From Cordia subcordata (lineage: Eukaryota; Streptophyta; Magnoliopsida; Boraginales; Cordiaceae): a stretch of DNA of 64,000 nt. Positions 11,064 through 26,118 of this stretch are shown here, piece after piece. The DNA lies in assembly GCA_028554755.1 (NCBI GenBank), contig JAPTOF010000009.1, positions 11,137,501 to 11,201,500 of the forward strand, given 5' to 3'. The stretch's first letter is position 1. Each line of letters opens with the position of its first letter. The translations under genes were made by a program, and so were the position numbers. Below the pieces are notes generated by a model that was given only the letters and a program-made list of their open reading frames with translations, made no database searches and was not told the DNA's origin.

Positions 11064-12132
11064 TAGCTTTGGGCAACGGCGGAGTTATGTGCAGTTGGGG
11101 GGCTAAGGCACTCCCTGAAACTTTCATGAGAAGAAATTAGTATATTAAAGTTAATATTTTTTTTTTTAAAAAAAAATTTCCCCCTAAATTTTATGTTTTA
11201 ATAAAAATTGTCTCCCCAACCCCCTAAAATTTTTGTGAGGTTCAAGTTTTTTTTAATATTTTTACATTTTAAAATCAAAATAGAATATTTAAAAAATTGA
11301 CGGCCCCCTCCTCAAATTTTGTTTTTAAGCATACTTTTTTCAAAGAGAAAATTTCATTTTCTTGTCTTTTGATATATATTTTTCAAAGTGACCTATATTG
11401 TACTCTCTGTTCACATTATGAAACAAAACTAAAGTTAACTCATGATATTTGGCTTTGAATTTTTTTCATAGTTTCTGTAATTTAAATTGAATTATATATT
11501 TTTAATTTTTTTTCATATTTTGCATATTTCTTTGAGATAATAATTACCTCATATTTTGTGTAATTTAATCACTTAAAAATTGACAACTTGTATGCATAGA
11601 TTATTGTTTTTTTTTAATTTATGTATAATTAGTACAATCATGCTTACCTTAATTTAAAATTTTCTTACTTGTTAAATAAGACATAAATGTGAGTGATAAA
11701 ATTTTTAAAAGAAAATTAATATTTGTGATTTTTTTAAATCTGATACAATGAATATGTAAAATAATAGGCTAAATTATTCAAATAATATTAAACTTATATT
11801 ACTTTTAGAAGATCTACCACTAACTTCTAGTTACATCATAAAATTTCATAAAGATATGTGTATTTAATAGTATCAAGAATAAGTTGATTATTTAACAATT
11901 TCTAAATAAAAACTTGCTGAAAAAAATTATATATATTTTATATATAATTGTTTTAGTTATTTATTTATTTATCTTTTTATATTAAAATAATATTTACTAG
12001 TAGGATAATATTTTTTGTTATGAATTTTCTATTATATATACTTATTATAATGTTTCACAATTCATGTATAAAATTATACATAAATGAATGCCCCCGTTGA
12101 CTTGGAGTCCTGGCTCTGCCACTAGCTTTGGG
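11064..12132. mobile_element. Non-autonomous DNA transposon with 10-bp flanking repeat
   Basis: The word TAGCTTTGGG occurs at 11064-11073 and again at 12123-12132, bracketing 1049 bp. The left end inside it is CAACGGCGGAGTTATG and the right end ...GGAGTCCTGGCTCTGCCAC; the right end reversed and complemented begins GTGGCAGAGCCAGG, so GGCRGAGYYA is shared as a short terminal inverted repeat. The interior is AT-rich and non-coding. A 9-10 bp target duplication suggests a Mutator-like element (9 bp), though a hAT element (8 bp) is possible if the flank match is partly chance. Confidence 0.75.
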
Positions 12133-12797
12133 GGTCGGTTCAACCAAATTTGTGCCCAAGCTTTTACTGTTCGAGGTGGTGAGCCTTCATTGATCTTACA
12201 TGTTGAAAGTGTGGCTTTGGTTTACCATTTTGTTGGTTCTCTGGCAGTTTTAAGAAGAGCGTGTGCTATATTATGTAAAGGTGTTATGTGGGTCTTCTTG
12301 TTGGAGTTAAACTTAGAAATTTTTGTTGTCATGATTGTATCTTTTTGTGTTTTTTATTTGAGTATGTATTGTTTGGTTGTTGAATGAAAATAATTTTTTG
12401 TGGAAAAAAAAAAAGTCGAAATGGCGACTACACAATCATACATAAACAAGCCAAAAATACGATTTGATTATGATAATCTATATTCTGTTGACTTGGTAGA
12501 CATGACTTATTAATTATACTGTAACTATTTGCATAAATGATGATAGTGATACCATAGTCCATAAAGACCAAGGAAAACAATGAAAACCTAGAGATATCAA
12601 AGAATTAGGAAAAAGTTAAGGGTAAATGACTTATTCATTCTTTTATCTTTAACTAATTTGATAATTGATGCTTTGTCTGATATAAGCTTATTACAAGATG
12701 TTCTTTCATATTGAAAAATATGATTTATTTTGAGTTTTCATAAAATGTTCTTATATATAGTTATAAAAATTAAAACAAGAATAGATTGCTTATATCT

Positions 12798-12846
<49 letters not shown>

Positions 12847-13742
12847 CTTACTTTGTTTGGTTAATATTATCATCTGATTAAAATTGAATCAATTTTATTA
12901 AGAAAAAACTTATCAATTTATTAACTATACTGTAATTATATGCATCTATATCTCCATATATCTAAAACAAAAACCAAGGTGGAACATTCAAGTGCTATAT
13001 TATACTACCACTTCGCATTTGTATTTATCTTAGACGTGGCATTTTTTGTCTACATTTATAGTATGATTGTTTTTTGTCTTTATGGTATGATTATTTTCTA
13101 TTCATATTTTGTTCACATTAATTTTATGATTACTTTTTGTCTTTATATACTATACTTTACATGTGTATTTTTCAAACATTTACTTACATTGCTACTCTAT
13201 AAATCTATAAATTCATCATTCTATCTGGTACATATTATGATATTAACGGCATTATGATGTTTTGTCTTCACATACAATATATGTGTGCGTGTGTTCATAT
13301 GTGTAAAAGAAGAAGATTTTGTTTAAAATTTTCTTAATTTAGTGAATAATGCAAATTTTGTAATAAATTATCTTTTATTTTTATTTTTTAAAATAGTTAG
13401 GTGGATGCAAAAAATAATGCACGAGGATAGGGAAAAATATTTTAATTTGAAAAAATAGTTACTTTAAAATGAATTTAATTGTTCTTTTATTGTGTGTATA
13501 AGGTAATTTTTGTAATATTAGCAGCTTTTATCTTTTTGTTCTTTTTTTTTTTTTGTAGTTATCCTTCTTTTTTCTTTTCTTTGTTAGGTTATAAGAATAA
13601 AAAAATTTTAAAAATGACTTCTATGAGGTTTTGTTTGGCAAATTTAATGTCATGGGGGCAAATGAGTAAAACAAAAAACTTCATGGGAGAGTTTTGGATT
13701 TAGACTAAATTCATTGGAGAAGAGGGAATCACCCAATTTTTT
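12133..13742. other. AT-rich spacer with microsatellite, no gene recognised
   Basis: The part 12133-12415 ends in a poly-A run and could be the 3' end of an old LINE-type retroposon, but no reverse transcriptase is visible. The rest is AT-rich, and its open frames are of low complexity. Confidence 0.5.
12799..12847. repeat. Compound (AT)n(GT)n microsatellite
   Basis: About 11 AT units are followed directly by about 13 GT units. Confidence 0.95.
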
Positions 13743-14123
13743 TAGGGTTTATTTATCTAATAGTCTCTGGATTATTGACATTCCCGCATTTTTGTTACTT
13801 GACTTTCAAAACAAACCTTTTAGTTCCTGAATTATTGACTTTGTTGGATTTTAGTCTCTTGATTTTCAAAATGAACCTTTTAATCCGTAGACTTTGATAA
13901 ATGGCACATCATTAATGAATGAACTTTGATAAATGAGACGTCATTAGTCCTAAAAAAGGAGTTCATTTTAGATGTTCAAGGGCTAAAAAGTTCATTTTGG
14001 AAGTCAAACAATTAAAATGTAATAGAGTCAGTAGTTCAGGGATTAAAAGGTTCATTTTAAAATTCAAGGGATTAAAATGTGACAAAGTCAATAGTCCACG
14101 GACTATTAGGAGAATAAACTCTT
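13743..14123. mobile_element. Foldback element built of 'attattgact...aaccttttaat' words
   Basis: The left part (agggtttatttatctaatag, then tctctggattattgac) is the reverse complement of the right part (gtcaatagtccacggactat, then taggagaataaac). Inner words such as tcaaaatgaaccttttaatcc also recur inverted. The arms together span nearly all of the 380 bp. It is non-coding; the boundaries are good to a few bases. Confidence 0.8.
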
Positions 14124-16020
14124 TTTGTATAATTATTCTTCCAACTTGCTGAATTTTTTTAAAACCGTATATTTTTATAATTTTTTTTTGAGATTCCACG
14201 GGTAGTTAACTAGTAAATGAAGATACCATAGTCCATAAAGACCAAGGTAAACAACGAAAACCTTTGCAAGATAGCAGAGAACAAGGAAAAAGTTAGCATA
14301 AACGATTGATCTAGTATTTTAGTTCCTTATTGTTAATTTTTTTGACAATTAAGTTTTTAATTATTAAAATTTGCAATTAGTGATGTCAATGGTCCTGAAT
14401 TTAAAAGGTAAAAAAAATGACATTTTTCAATCTCTTATTTTGCTATTAGTGACGTCGTTAGTCCTTTATTTTTGCAATTTGTGGCATCATTAGTCGTAAC
14501 GCCATTATTTCTTGACTTTTTTTGAGTTCAAGATTAACGCTATCATAAATTATGAAAATAAAGAATTGAATTGTTGCGTTTTAAAAATAAAAGGACTTTG
14601 TTGTTAAAAGACTCAAAGATAATTGACCAATAAGTTATTTATTGTAAAAGTTATTTTAAAACAGTAAAAAAGATAAAAACAGATTTGGGATCTTATTAAT
14701 AAGGGCTTAACAAATGCAAATTTGATAATTATGATTAAATGATTACCATTAATATTATTATGTATTATTATGGGTAAAGGTGGCACCAAGTATCGTAAAA
14801 ATAATATAAAAGTACCTTTAAACTCTCAAAAACACCGCAAATTATACCAATAAAATAAAAGAGAAAAAAACCTATTAGGCTTTCACATAAAATGCATATG
14901 ATTTATGAAATTAGCATAAAATCCTTATGATTTCAAAACTCGCTAATAACCATTTGTGATTTTAAAAGAAGTTACATACTTGTCCCAAAAATGATATTCG
15001 TTAGATATTGTTAAGTTGATGTCTGAAAGGAGTAAAGTGCCTCCTTTTAAAATAAGAAGCATATGACCAATAAAATTAGAGGGGGAATATGCAGTAATTT
15101 TGAAATCATATGGGAGAATATGCATCACTTTAAGAATTAGACAGGCTAAACTGCATCATTTTCATAATAAGAATAATATCATTCTGCAAGCATGATTTTG
15201 CTAACAACATACTTTTTCATTACTTCACAATAAAGCGTACAACACAAAAAAACAACAACTAATTCTGTCTTCTCACTTCAAGATCATTACAAGCATAACT
15301 CCAATTAAAAAAAAAAACAAAAAAGATGAAAATAAAATTGTTGGGCGCACTTGATTTCTCTTCACCATCTTCAATCTCATCCTTTATGATTTTACCCATG
15401 GATGTAGCTGGAATAACAGATAGCCCACTAGGATGCCGTCTTGCTACTTTTGGATCATACCACTCAAAAAACTTGCAACAATAATTTCAACAATCGTAGA
15501 ATAAGCAACCAAAGCTTTCCTTCTCTAAAGTAGACACAACACAAATTTCAATCTACCATCAACAACAGAAACATTTGTTTGCATGACATATATCTAATGA
15601 TGAATTGTTAGAGAACTTGTTGGTTTTTGACACATTTCAACTATAATAAGAAAAATGTAGGAAAAAGTAAATATACCAGTATAGTTTATAACATGTAAAA
15701 AGGATAGATTATTTTTGTCATTGACATCCCTATTTGTGTTTGAGTGTGTTTTGTTCACGCATCGTTAAATTTAATAGCTAAACTAACGGTAGGGGGTAAT
15801 ATGCAACCTTCTAAAACCAAAGGGGACTATCAGTGAATTTTTAAAACAAAGGAGTTTCCATGCGACTTTTACAAAACATAGAGAGGTAATATGCATTTTA
15901 CTTTTATGCTTCCCCAATATTTGTTTATGTTCACATTTTTTTTGTGATATATTTTTTGTATTGTATATTCACAATAATTCTATTGTTATTTATAATTTTT
16001 TCTATATTGCGTTTGTTAAA
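14124..16020. other. AT-rich spacer with fragments of inverted-repeat elements
   Basis: Two further regions (about 14300-14640 and 14870-15160) show the same style of loosely inverted words (tagttccttattg / caataagttatttattg; catatgatttatgaaatt / aattttgaaatcatatg). They are too degraded to bound. No gene is seen. Confidence 0.45.
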
Positions 16021-16353
16021 ATATATGTTTAATATTTGTAGGAAAATATTAAAATATTTGTCCATAATTGTTATATCATTGAGATTATGAGTAGTTCAAG
16101 TGGTTGAGACTATTGCTGCATTTGTTATATGTTTATTTGAAATCTTAGATCAAAAAAGCATATGATTTTATATGTTTTTCATATTTAAGATTTATATGTT
16201 CAATATTTGCAAGAAAATATTTGTTCATAATTATTATATTATTGAGATTAGGGATAGCTTAAGTGATTAAAATTATTACTGTGTTTGTTACATGCTTATT
16301 CGAAATTTTAAATCTGAAAGCATATAATTTTGTATGCTCAAATTTAAATTTTT
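16021..16353 (+). repeat. Diverged tandem repeat (about 165 bp x 2) with tRNA-like promoter boxes
   Basis: Copies 16021-16190 and 16191-16353 share atatatgttYaatatttg, ttgttcataattRttatat and attgagatta. Each carries an A-box-like TAGYTYAAGTGRTTRA at a fixed place and a weak B-box-like gaaatctta/cgaaatttt downstream. This fits an old tRNA-derived SINE duplicated in tandem. Boundaries and promoter function are inferred. Confidence 0.5.
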
Positions 16354-17139
16354 AAAGAAATATATAACAAGTATAGCATATCTCCCCCAGAAGTATGGTC
16401 ATAGATTCAAATTTCATAGGGGACTGGGTTTTAGTTAGGGAGAGATTAAAAAATAAAAACTAAAAATAAATTATTATATCATTTATTTATTACTTTATAT
16501 GTATTATTTTTTCAAAATGTTTTTCTCAATATCTATAAATATATTTATTTACAATCAATAGATTCTTTCTAATTATAATAATTGTATTGCTTATGTACAA
16601 TTTTTATGCTGCACGCGTTGAGAGGACACGATTATAAAGAAAGACGGTGTTAATTAAAGGCATGGTCTAGCATCGCCTTCAAGCACTAACATCAAATAGT
16701 AATAAAAATAGAATTAATTCTTCCACTAATCCCTAAGTTAAAGCATACTAGACATTTTGGTTCTGAGTTATCAAAGGGAGTCTTTCAGTTTCTAAACTAT
16801 TAATTGTTAAATATTATTAGTTGTTATAGCAATTCTCATTAAAAAAAAAAAATTGTGCCTAACAATTAATAATTAATGAATAAAAAAAATCATTTTAATA
16901 ATTTAAAAACCAAAAATCATTAATAATTTGTTTAATACAAGAGAAACTCACTTAGCAGAGCCCAACCACCAATTAATAAACTTTGAATAAAAGAATCGAT
17001 TTCATAAATCAACTAACAACTTAACTCATTCAACTCAAAGTAGAGGTCTAAAACCGAACCCAATTGTCCGAGTTAAATTCGACTTGTTCAACACATAAAC
17101 TCACAGCTCATAGTAGAGAACATAAAATCGAACCTAATT
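16354..17139. other. AT-rich spacer, nothing recognised
   Basis: AT-rich sequence containing only short low-complexity frames. It is probably upstream flank of the epimerase locus. Confidence 0.5.
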
Positions 17140-17370
17140 CTCGAGCCACGTCAGACTTCTTCTCGACACACGACTCCCCCCACCTTCTTCCTTTAATAAT
17201 TGTTTGGAATTCAAAGTAAGAGACGCGCGACTACGGACGTTCTCGAAAAAACTCCAGCATTGCTCGTCCAGCCTTCCCTCTTCTCCTTCTCCCCCACCAA
17301 AACCCAAAACCAATAACCAGAGAGGTTTAACCTTATTTACAATCACAAGTTAAGGTTCTTTTTGTTGATC
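17140..17370 (+). promoter_or_regulatory. Probable leader region of the epimerase locus
   Basis: Pyrimidine-rich, less AT-rich sequence (ccttccctcttctccttctc, then cccccaccaaaacc) typical of a plant 5' UTR lies about 400 bases upstream of the first recognisable epimerase exon. No coding first exon (the membrane anchor found in MUR4-type proteins) could be recognised between here and 17770. Confidence 0.35.
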
Positions 17371-17770
17371 ATTACCATAATGCTCTCGTCAAGATGTTGG
17401 CATCGTATCGAAATCTTTAGCGGAACCCCTCTTTCTCTTAACCTCGTAACTTGTTTTCTGTGTATTACTTGGGAACTCTTTATTCAGGAAGCTCATCATG
17501 ATTTGAGAAAGCAAATGCTTCTGTGAAACTTCATTACAGATGCTTTTAGCACACAATCAGCTGTTCTACCTTGTCCCTCCGCTCTGAGGCCAGGGTTGGG
17601 GTTGGGGTTGGTAAGGAGTTTGAAAAGACCCTGACTGATAAGGACATTGAGAGAAAGAAGCATTTACATTGCTACTGATAGCTCTCAACTTATAGCTTCG
17701 ATTTCCTTTTTGATTGTTTTTGAGCAACCACGAAGAGCTTTATTAAATCCGACTCTTTTCTTCCTGCTAG

Positions 17771-21559
<3,789 letters not shown>

Positions 21560-21947
21560 TATTCCGGCAAAACATACACAACTTGGTGGAAGACTGACCT
21601 GAACCCGGTGGCAGCCCAAAAATCCCACATTCTTGTTATTCTCTCATGAGAGTGGTTTTGAGGCCTGGGGTCAGTTATTCTTTCTGATCTTTACAAAATA
21701 ACATGGCATAGAGTGTAGGAGCAGCCCATTTTTTCTTGTATTTAGGATTTCTCTGTTGCTTAATTCAATAATAGTTGCCAGCAGGTATAGCTTTTTCACA
21801 TTCTGTCACAAATCTGTCAGGCATCTCCATCATCAAATGGGATCATTCTGGTTCAAATTTGTAGTTAATAAAAAATTATGAATTTATCAGTAGGTGGTAA
21901 GTGAAAATGTTGTACTATCTTTTTCCTTCTTTTGGTTAAAGTTTACG
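21560..21947. other. 3' flank of the epimerase locus
   Basis: Probably the former 3' UTR; aataatagttgcc at about 21768 and aataaaaaatta near 21869 could serve as polyadenylation signals. No other feature is seen. Confidence 0.4.
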
Positions 21948-22365
21948 AAGAATTCACAAATGATCCCTATTGTTTACAAAGAGTGTCAATTTAGTCTCAA
22001 TTCCCAAATGTTTAACAAATGGACCATTTGGCCTTCCATGTTTGCAGAAAAGGAAAAGTCTATTTGATCCTTATTGTTTCAAAAGTACCTCATTTAGTGT
22101 TTAATATTTGCAAAAAGTGTCAAATTTTTTCCCCATTAGTTGGTTATGTGATCGATGACATGACCATTTTTGGGTTAAAATGGGGATTAATTTCACCTTT
22201 TGCCAATATTAAGGATCAAACTGGTCACTTTTAAAATAATAAGGATTAAAGCGATATTTTTTTAATACATTAGGACCAAGTGACCAAACAAGTCAATTTT
22301 AAGATAAGAGGGATCAAACTAACACTTTCTTTAAATAATAGGAACTATTTGTAAAATTTGTGAGT
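21948..22365. mobile_element. Foldback element with 'gatccctattgttt' words
   Basis: The left end gaattcacaaatgatcccta then ttgtttacaaagagtgtc is the approximate reverse complement of the right end aacactttctttaaataata then ggaactatttgtaaaatttg. Inner blocks (tttgatccttattg / aataaggattaaa; ggtcacttttaaaataa) continue the inversion. Non-coding. Confidence 0.7.
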
Positions 22366-24750
22366 CTCATCTTTCACCAGATTCTTGCGTATAATGAGAA
22401 TTTGATGCGTTTGAAATGCGGGATCAATATTGAGGAGGGCCAATAATTGACTGAGAATAGCTTCTAGCAAGGGCCCCAAGCCATTTAAGAAGGCAGGGCC
22501 TAGCAACTGCGTTTGATAGTCAACTTAAGATGTTGGGCATAGTTTAGCAAAGGCCCCTTGATGGTGATCTTCATTCACTGTAGCTGCTTTCATATCAAAA
22601 TCTCAAGTGTCCTTCGATCTGATTACAAATTTCCCTCCCAAGTTTATTTGTATTCATATACTTTATGAGATCTTTCATTCTTAGCCATTTAGTTACATCA
22701 TTGTTATTGTTGGTAGCTTTCCAATATGCGTTGCATAGGGCATTTTACTTGTTTCCTTTGCAAGTCTTTTGAGAGAATGCAATTTACCCCCACGAGTTTT
22801 TATTTAAATCCTAAAGTCCTCTATGAAAATTTAACTTTATCCATTTCTCCCGTAAACTCAAGTTTTGCCAAACAACACCTTATGTTTAATGACATTTTGT
22901 ATTTTTTTTTATCTTTTTATTTGTTTATTTCATTATTTAATTCTACTTTATTACTATTATTCTATTTTCATTTTATTTTTCAAATGTTAGCTTGTTATAG
23001 TAAAAACAATATTCTGTTTCAATTGTATACATGTATTTGTATTTGCATAAAAAATAGATTTAAATCTCAATTTGATATTTATTTAATTCATGTATAACAC
23101 AAATTTTATACAATAATTATTTTTTATTTTTCAGTTTTTATATTATTAAAAGTTAGTTCACTCCAATAATATTTATTTAATTTCATGCATACACAAATTT
23201 GGCTTCACTATACTTTTGTATCTCCTTTTCCTTTTTTTTTTCCTTAATTTTTTCGACATACCATCCCTTTCAATATTTCTATTCTACTTTTCAACAAAGG
23301 GAATGACTTCTGTTGTTTTTTCTGTTTTCATTTTCCTCCCAAAGATATGAACATGAAAACTCGTTTCTTGTCCTTCTTTTTTCTCAAACTATTTTGATAA
23401 CATCTTACACATTCGATTATCACCAATCAACTTCCCATCAATACTGCCAAAGATAAATGAATTCATTTCTCTTTTGAAACACTTTAAGGGAAAGGGTTTA
23501 CAAGGAAGAAGACTAATTCAAGGCTCAAAGGACTACTAGTGATAATACATACATGAAATAAATGAAAAGGAAAAACTCAGTGGCTCAAAATAAGAAAGAG
23601 GGCCTAACTTTCATTTCTGAAGAATTTACATGGCATCTGTAAATAGCGTGATTTTACTTTAAGGCATGACATAAAAGATTTTCAACCAAATAACCGATTA
23701 TGAGACTTTTTAACGAATAATACGAGCTTTTAAAGAAAATTTAGATGGCCAATAAAGTAACTCATAACAACAAATGATTGACTCAAAATTCAAAGAGGTT
23801 AAAATAGTTTCCACATGTTGTCTTCAGGAGTATCTAATTGTTCAATTTATCAACAAAAAATTTGTGGTGTATGGTTACGTGAAAGTGCAAGAAGCCAAGT
23901 ATGACGATGGTTAATTCTTTTCACGTTTAAAAGCCCCATGAATTTGGTTTTTCATATTTGATGTTTATTCGCCTATTAATTGTTAAAAATGATTTATTAG
24001 ATGAGTTTGGTCATATTTTTATCAAACTTTGAATAATTTTTAGCAGTTGATAGTTTCCCTTTTAATACCTAATATTAATTGTGTTTTTTGAGTTGAGATA
24101 CAATTAAGGATTTCATATCTTTTCAAACTTAAAAAAAAACATACCTTTTTAATTAACTTAGAGCATACTGATGACATCTTCCTTGATAACAATGTCTAAG
24201 CGCAAGATTATCATATAGTAAAATTTGAGAAAAATTAACGAACAAATATAGTTAAATTCAAGATTAGCAAGGTGGAATCCGAAATCTTAGCATTTTACTC
24301 TTAATAATTTATTGCATTATTTTACTTTGCTAGCTTTTTACTTATTTTAACTTATTTCAATTTATTCTGTTTCACGATATTTAAGAATTCTTGTTTATTT
24401 AATGTTATTTTGCTCAGCTATTTAATTCTTCTAATTTTAGAATTAATTTCTTATTTCGTAATAGTTTAATTATTTGCTTTCATATCGTTTCAGTTTTAGT
24501 TTCTGTTATTGTTATTTGATTTAATTTTATTAGTTTCTATCATTGTTATTGAATTTAATTTAATTTTTATTGTTTTTCTAAATTAATACAGTCGACCAAG
24601 ATTAAATCCCAGTATTTATCTAGAAGTCGTCAGTCCCCAAGGCTTAACAAGTCCCAGAGGGGTCCACCTTGTATTTGCTTGAGCTATACCATCGTAAGAT
24701 TCGTGTAGTTGCGAGCAACCAAATTTGCACAACAAGAAGTACTTCCAAAT
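22366..24750. other. AT-rich spacer, no gene recognised
   Basis: AT-rich throughout. A frame at 22726-23097 is hydrophobic low-complexity sequence without family resemblance. The part 24590-24750 is less AT-rich (cagtccccaaggcttaacaa, then gtcccagaggggtccacctt) and may be a retroelement remnant, but I cannot classify it. Confidence 0.45.
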
Positions 24751-25540
24751 GAAGAATCTTCTTGGTGAGATGGTAGAACGAAATTTTTTTTCTTACCCTC
24801 ATTTTAAATTTTTTTGGCAAAAATACCTTACTTTTTAAATTATTTTCAAAAATATCATTTTCGGTAAGTCACCTACCGTTAATTTTCTTGGTGAGATGGT
24901 ACAACGGAATTTTTTTTTTACCCTTTTTTAAAATTTTTATAGCAAAAATACCCTACTTTTTAAATTGTTTTCAACAATACCATTTTCGGTAAGTCACCTA
25001 CCGAAACCATAAGTGACTTACCGTTCACGGATCTCCAAATTTGAAAAAAATTTTAAAAAAATAAACGATTATTTTTTTAACAAAAACGGTAAGGCACCTG
25101 CAATTCCATAGGTGACTTACCGAAAATGGAGTAAAAGCAAAGTCAAGCCATTTATCCAAAAAAAGCAAAGCTATATGCATTAAATGCAGACAAGCCATTT
25201 AGCCAACAAATTTTGCAAACTCATTTAATGCACTACACAACCCCGTGCATTCATCGCCCCCCACCCCCCCCCCCCACCTCGGAAACCTCAAACCTCAACA
25301 CGATAAGTCACCTACCATTTCGTTAAAAATACACTTGTTTTTTTTAATTTTTTTAAATTACCCTTTTTAAATTTTTTTTAAATTTTGGGATTTGTGAATG
25401 ATTAGTCACCTACTAGAATGGTAACTTACCGAAAAGGGTATTTTTGAAAAAAATTTAAAAAATAGGGTATTTTTGCCATAAAAATTTAAAATAAAGGTAA
25501 AAAAAAATGCCATGATACAACTCCAAGCAAGAATGAAGAG
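24751..25540. mobile_element. Large foldback element carrying repeated GGTAAGTCACCTACC words
   Basis: The left arm (cttcttggtgagatggta, then ggcaaaaatacc and ttttcggtaagtcacctacc) is the reverse complement of the right arm (ggtaacttaccgaaaagggt, then attttgaaaaaaattt and ttttgccataaaaattt). The left arm is itself duplicated in tandem (units starting about 24759 and 24884). The palindromic word ggtaagtcacctacc and its inverse recur at least seven times. A poly-C run lies at about 25258-25277. Non-coding. Confidence 0.8.
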
Positions 25541-25731
25541 CAACGATGAAATAAAGCTTTGCGAAAAAATTAAATTAATCAACTTGCTATAAATAAGATC
25601 TCCATATACTCGGAAAATCATGTGTTACGGCCTCCACATACAAGAAAAATTCTAGATGCCCCCTAAATGTTGTTACCAATGGCAACTCAGTGAAAGATCA
25701 ACCATCATATATAATACAATCGATAAAGTTA

Positions 25732-25850
25732 GAGCCTGTTTGGCTCTACTTATTTTGGGGCTTATTAGCTGCAACAGTAAAAAGCTCGTCTCACATTCTT
25801 TTTACTGTTGGGACTTATAAGCCCTAGAATAAGCAAAGCCAAACAGGATG
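25732..25850. mobile_element. MITE copy A, 'CCTGTTTGGCT' family
   Basis: Terminal inverted repeats CCTGTTTGGCTCTACTTATT and its imperfect reverse complement AATAAGCAAAGCCAAACAGG bound about 113 bp; the interior is itself partly palindromic (gcaacagtaaaaag / ctttttactgttg). Three sister copies occur in this window (44655, 47464, 48637). The family is not identified and target duplications are unclear. Confidence 0.75.
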
Positions 25851-26118
25851 GTCATCAAATGTCATCGAATTTGCAAGGGAAAAGATAAGATAAAGCTTTG
25901 TGACCTTTTTCCTTTACAAATCATTTAAACTTTACCAAAATATCACCACCAAAACCAGAAATGACAGCTTCTTCCCATAGAGTATACATAATATTGTTTC
26001 ATTAAGATGACAGCAAAATGTAATCATACATTCAGGGCTTCATCATTTTTCATATGTTTTAAGCTCAATATATGAAATGTGGAACCTTCACCAATGAAGT
26101 AAGTCGGCAGATGCCAGT

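Noticed and set aside
12940..13257. 105-residue hydrophobic frame resembling a membrane protein
   Set aside because: Low-complexity AT-rich translation rich in Phe, Tyr, Ile and Leu, as expected by chance in such DNA.
25258..25277. Poly-C run as telomere-like or i-motif element
   Set aside because: It is a simple C tract without the plant telomere unit and is more likely slippage within the foldback element.
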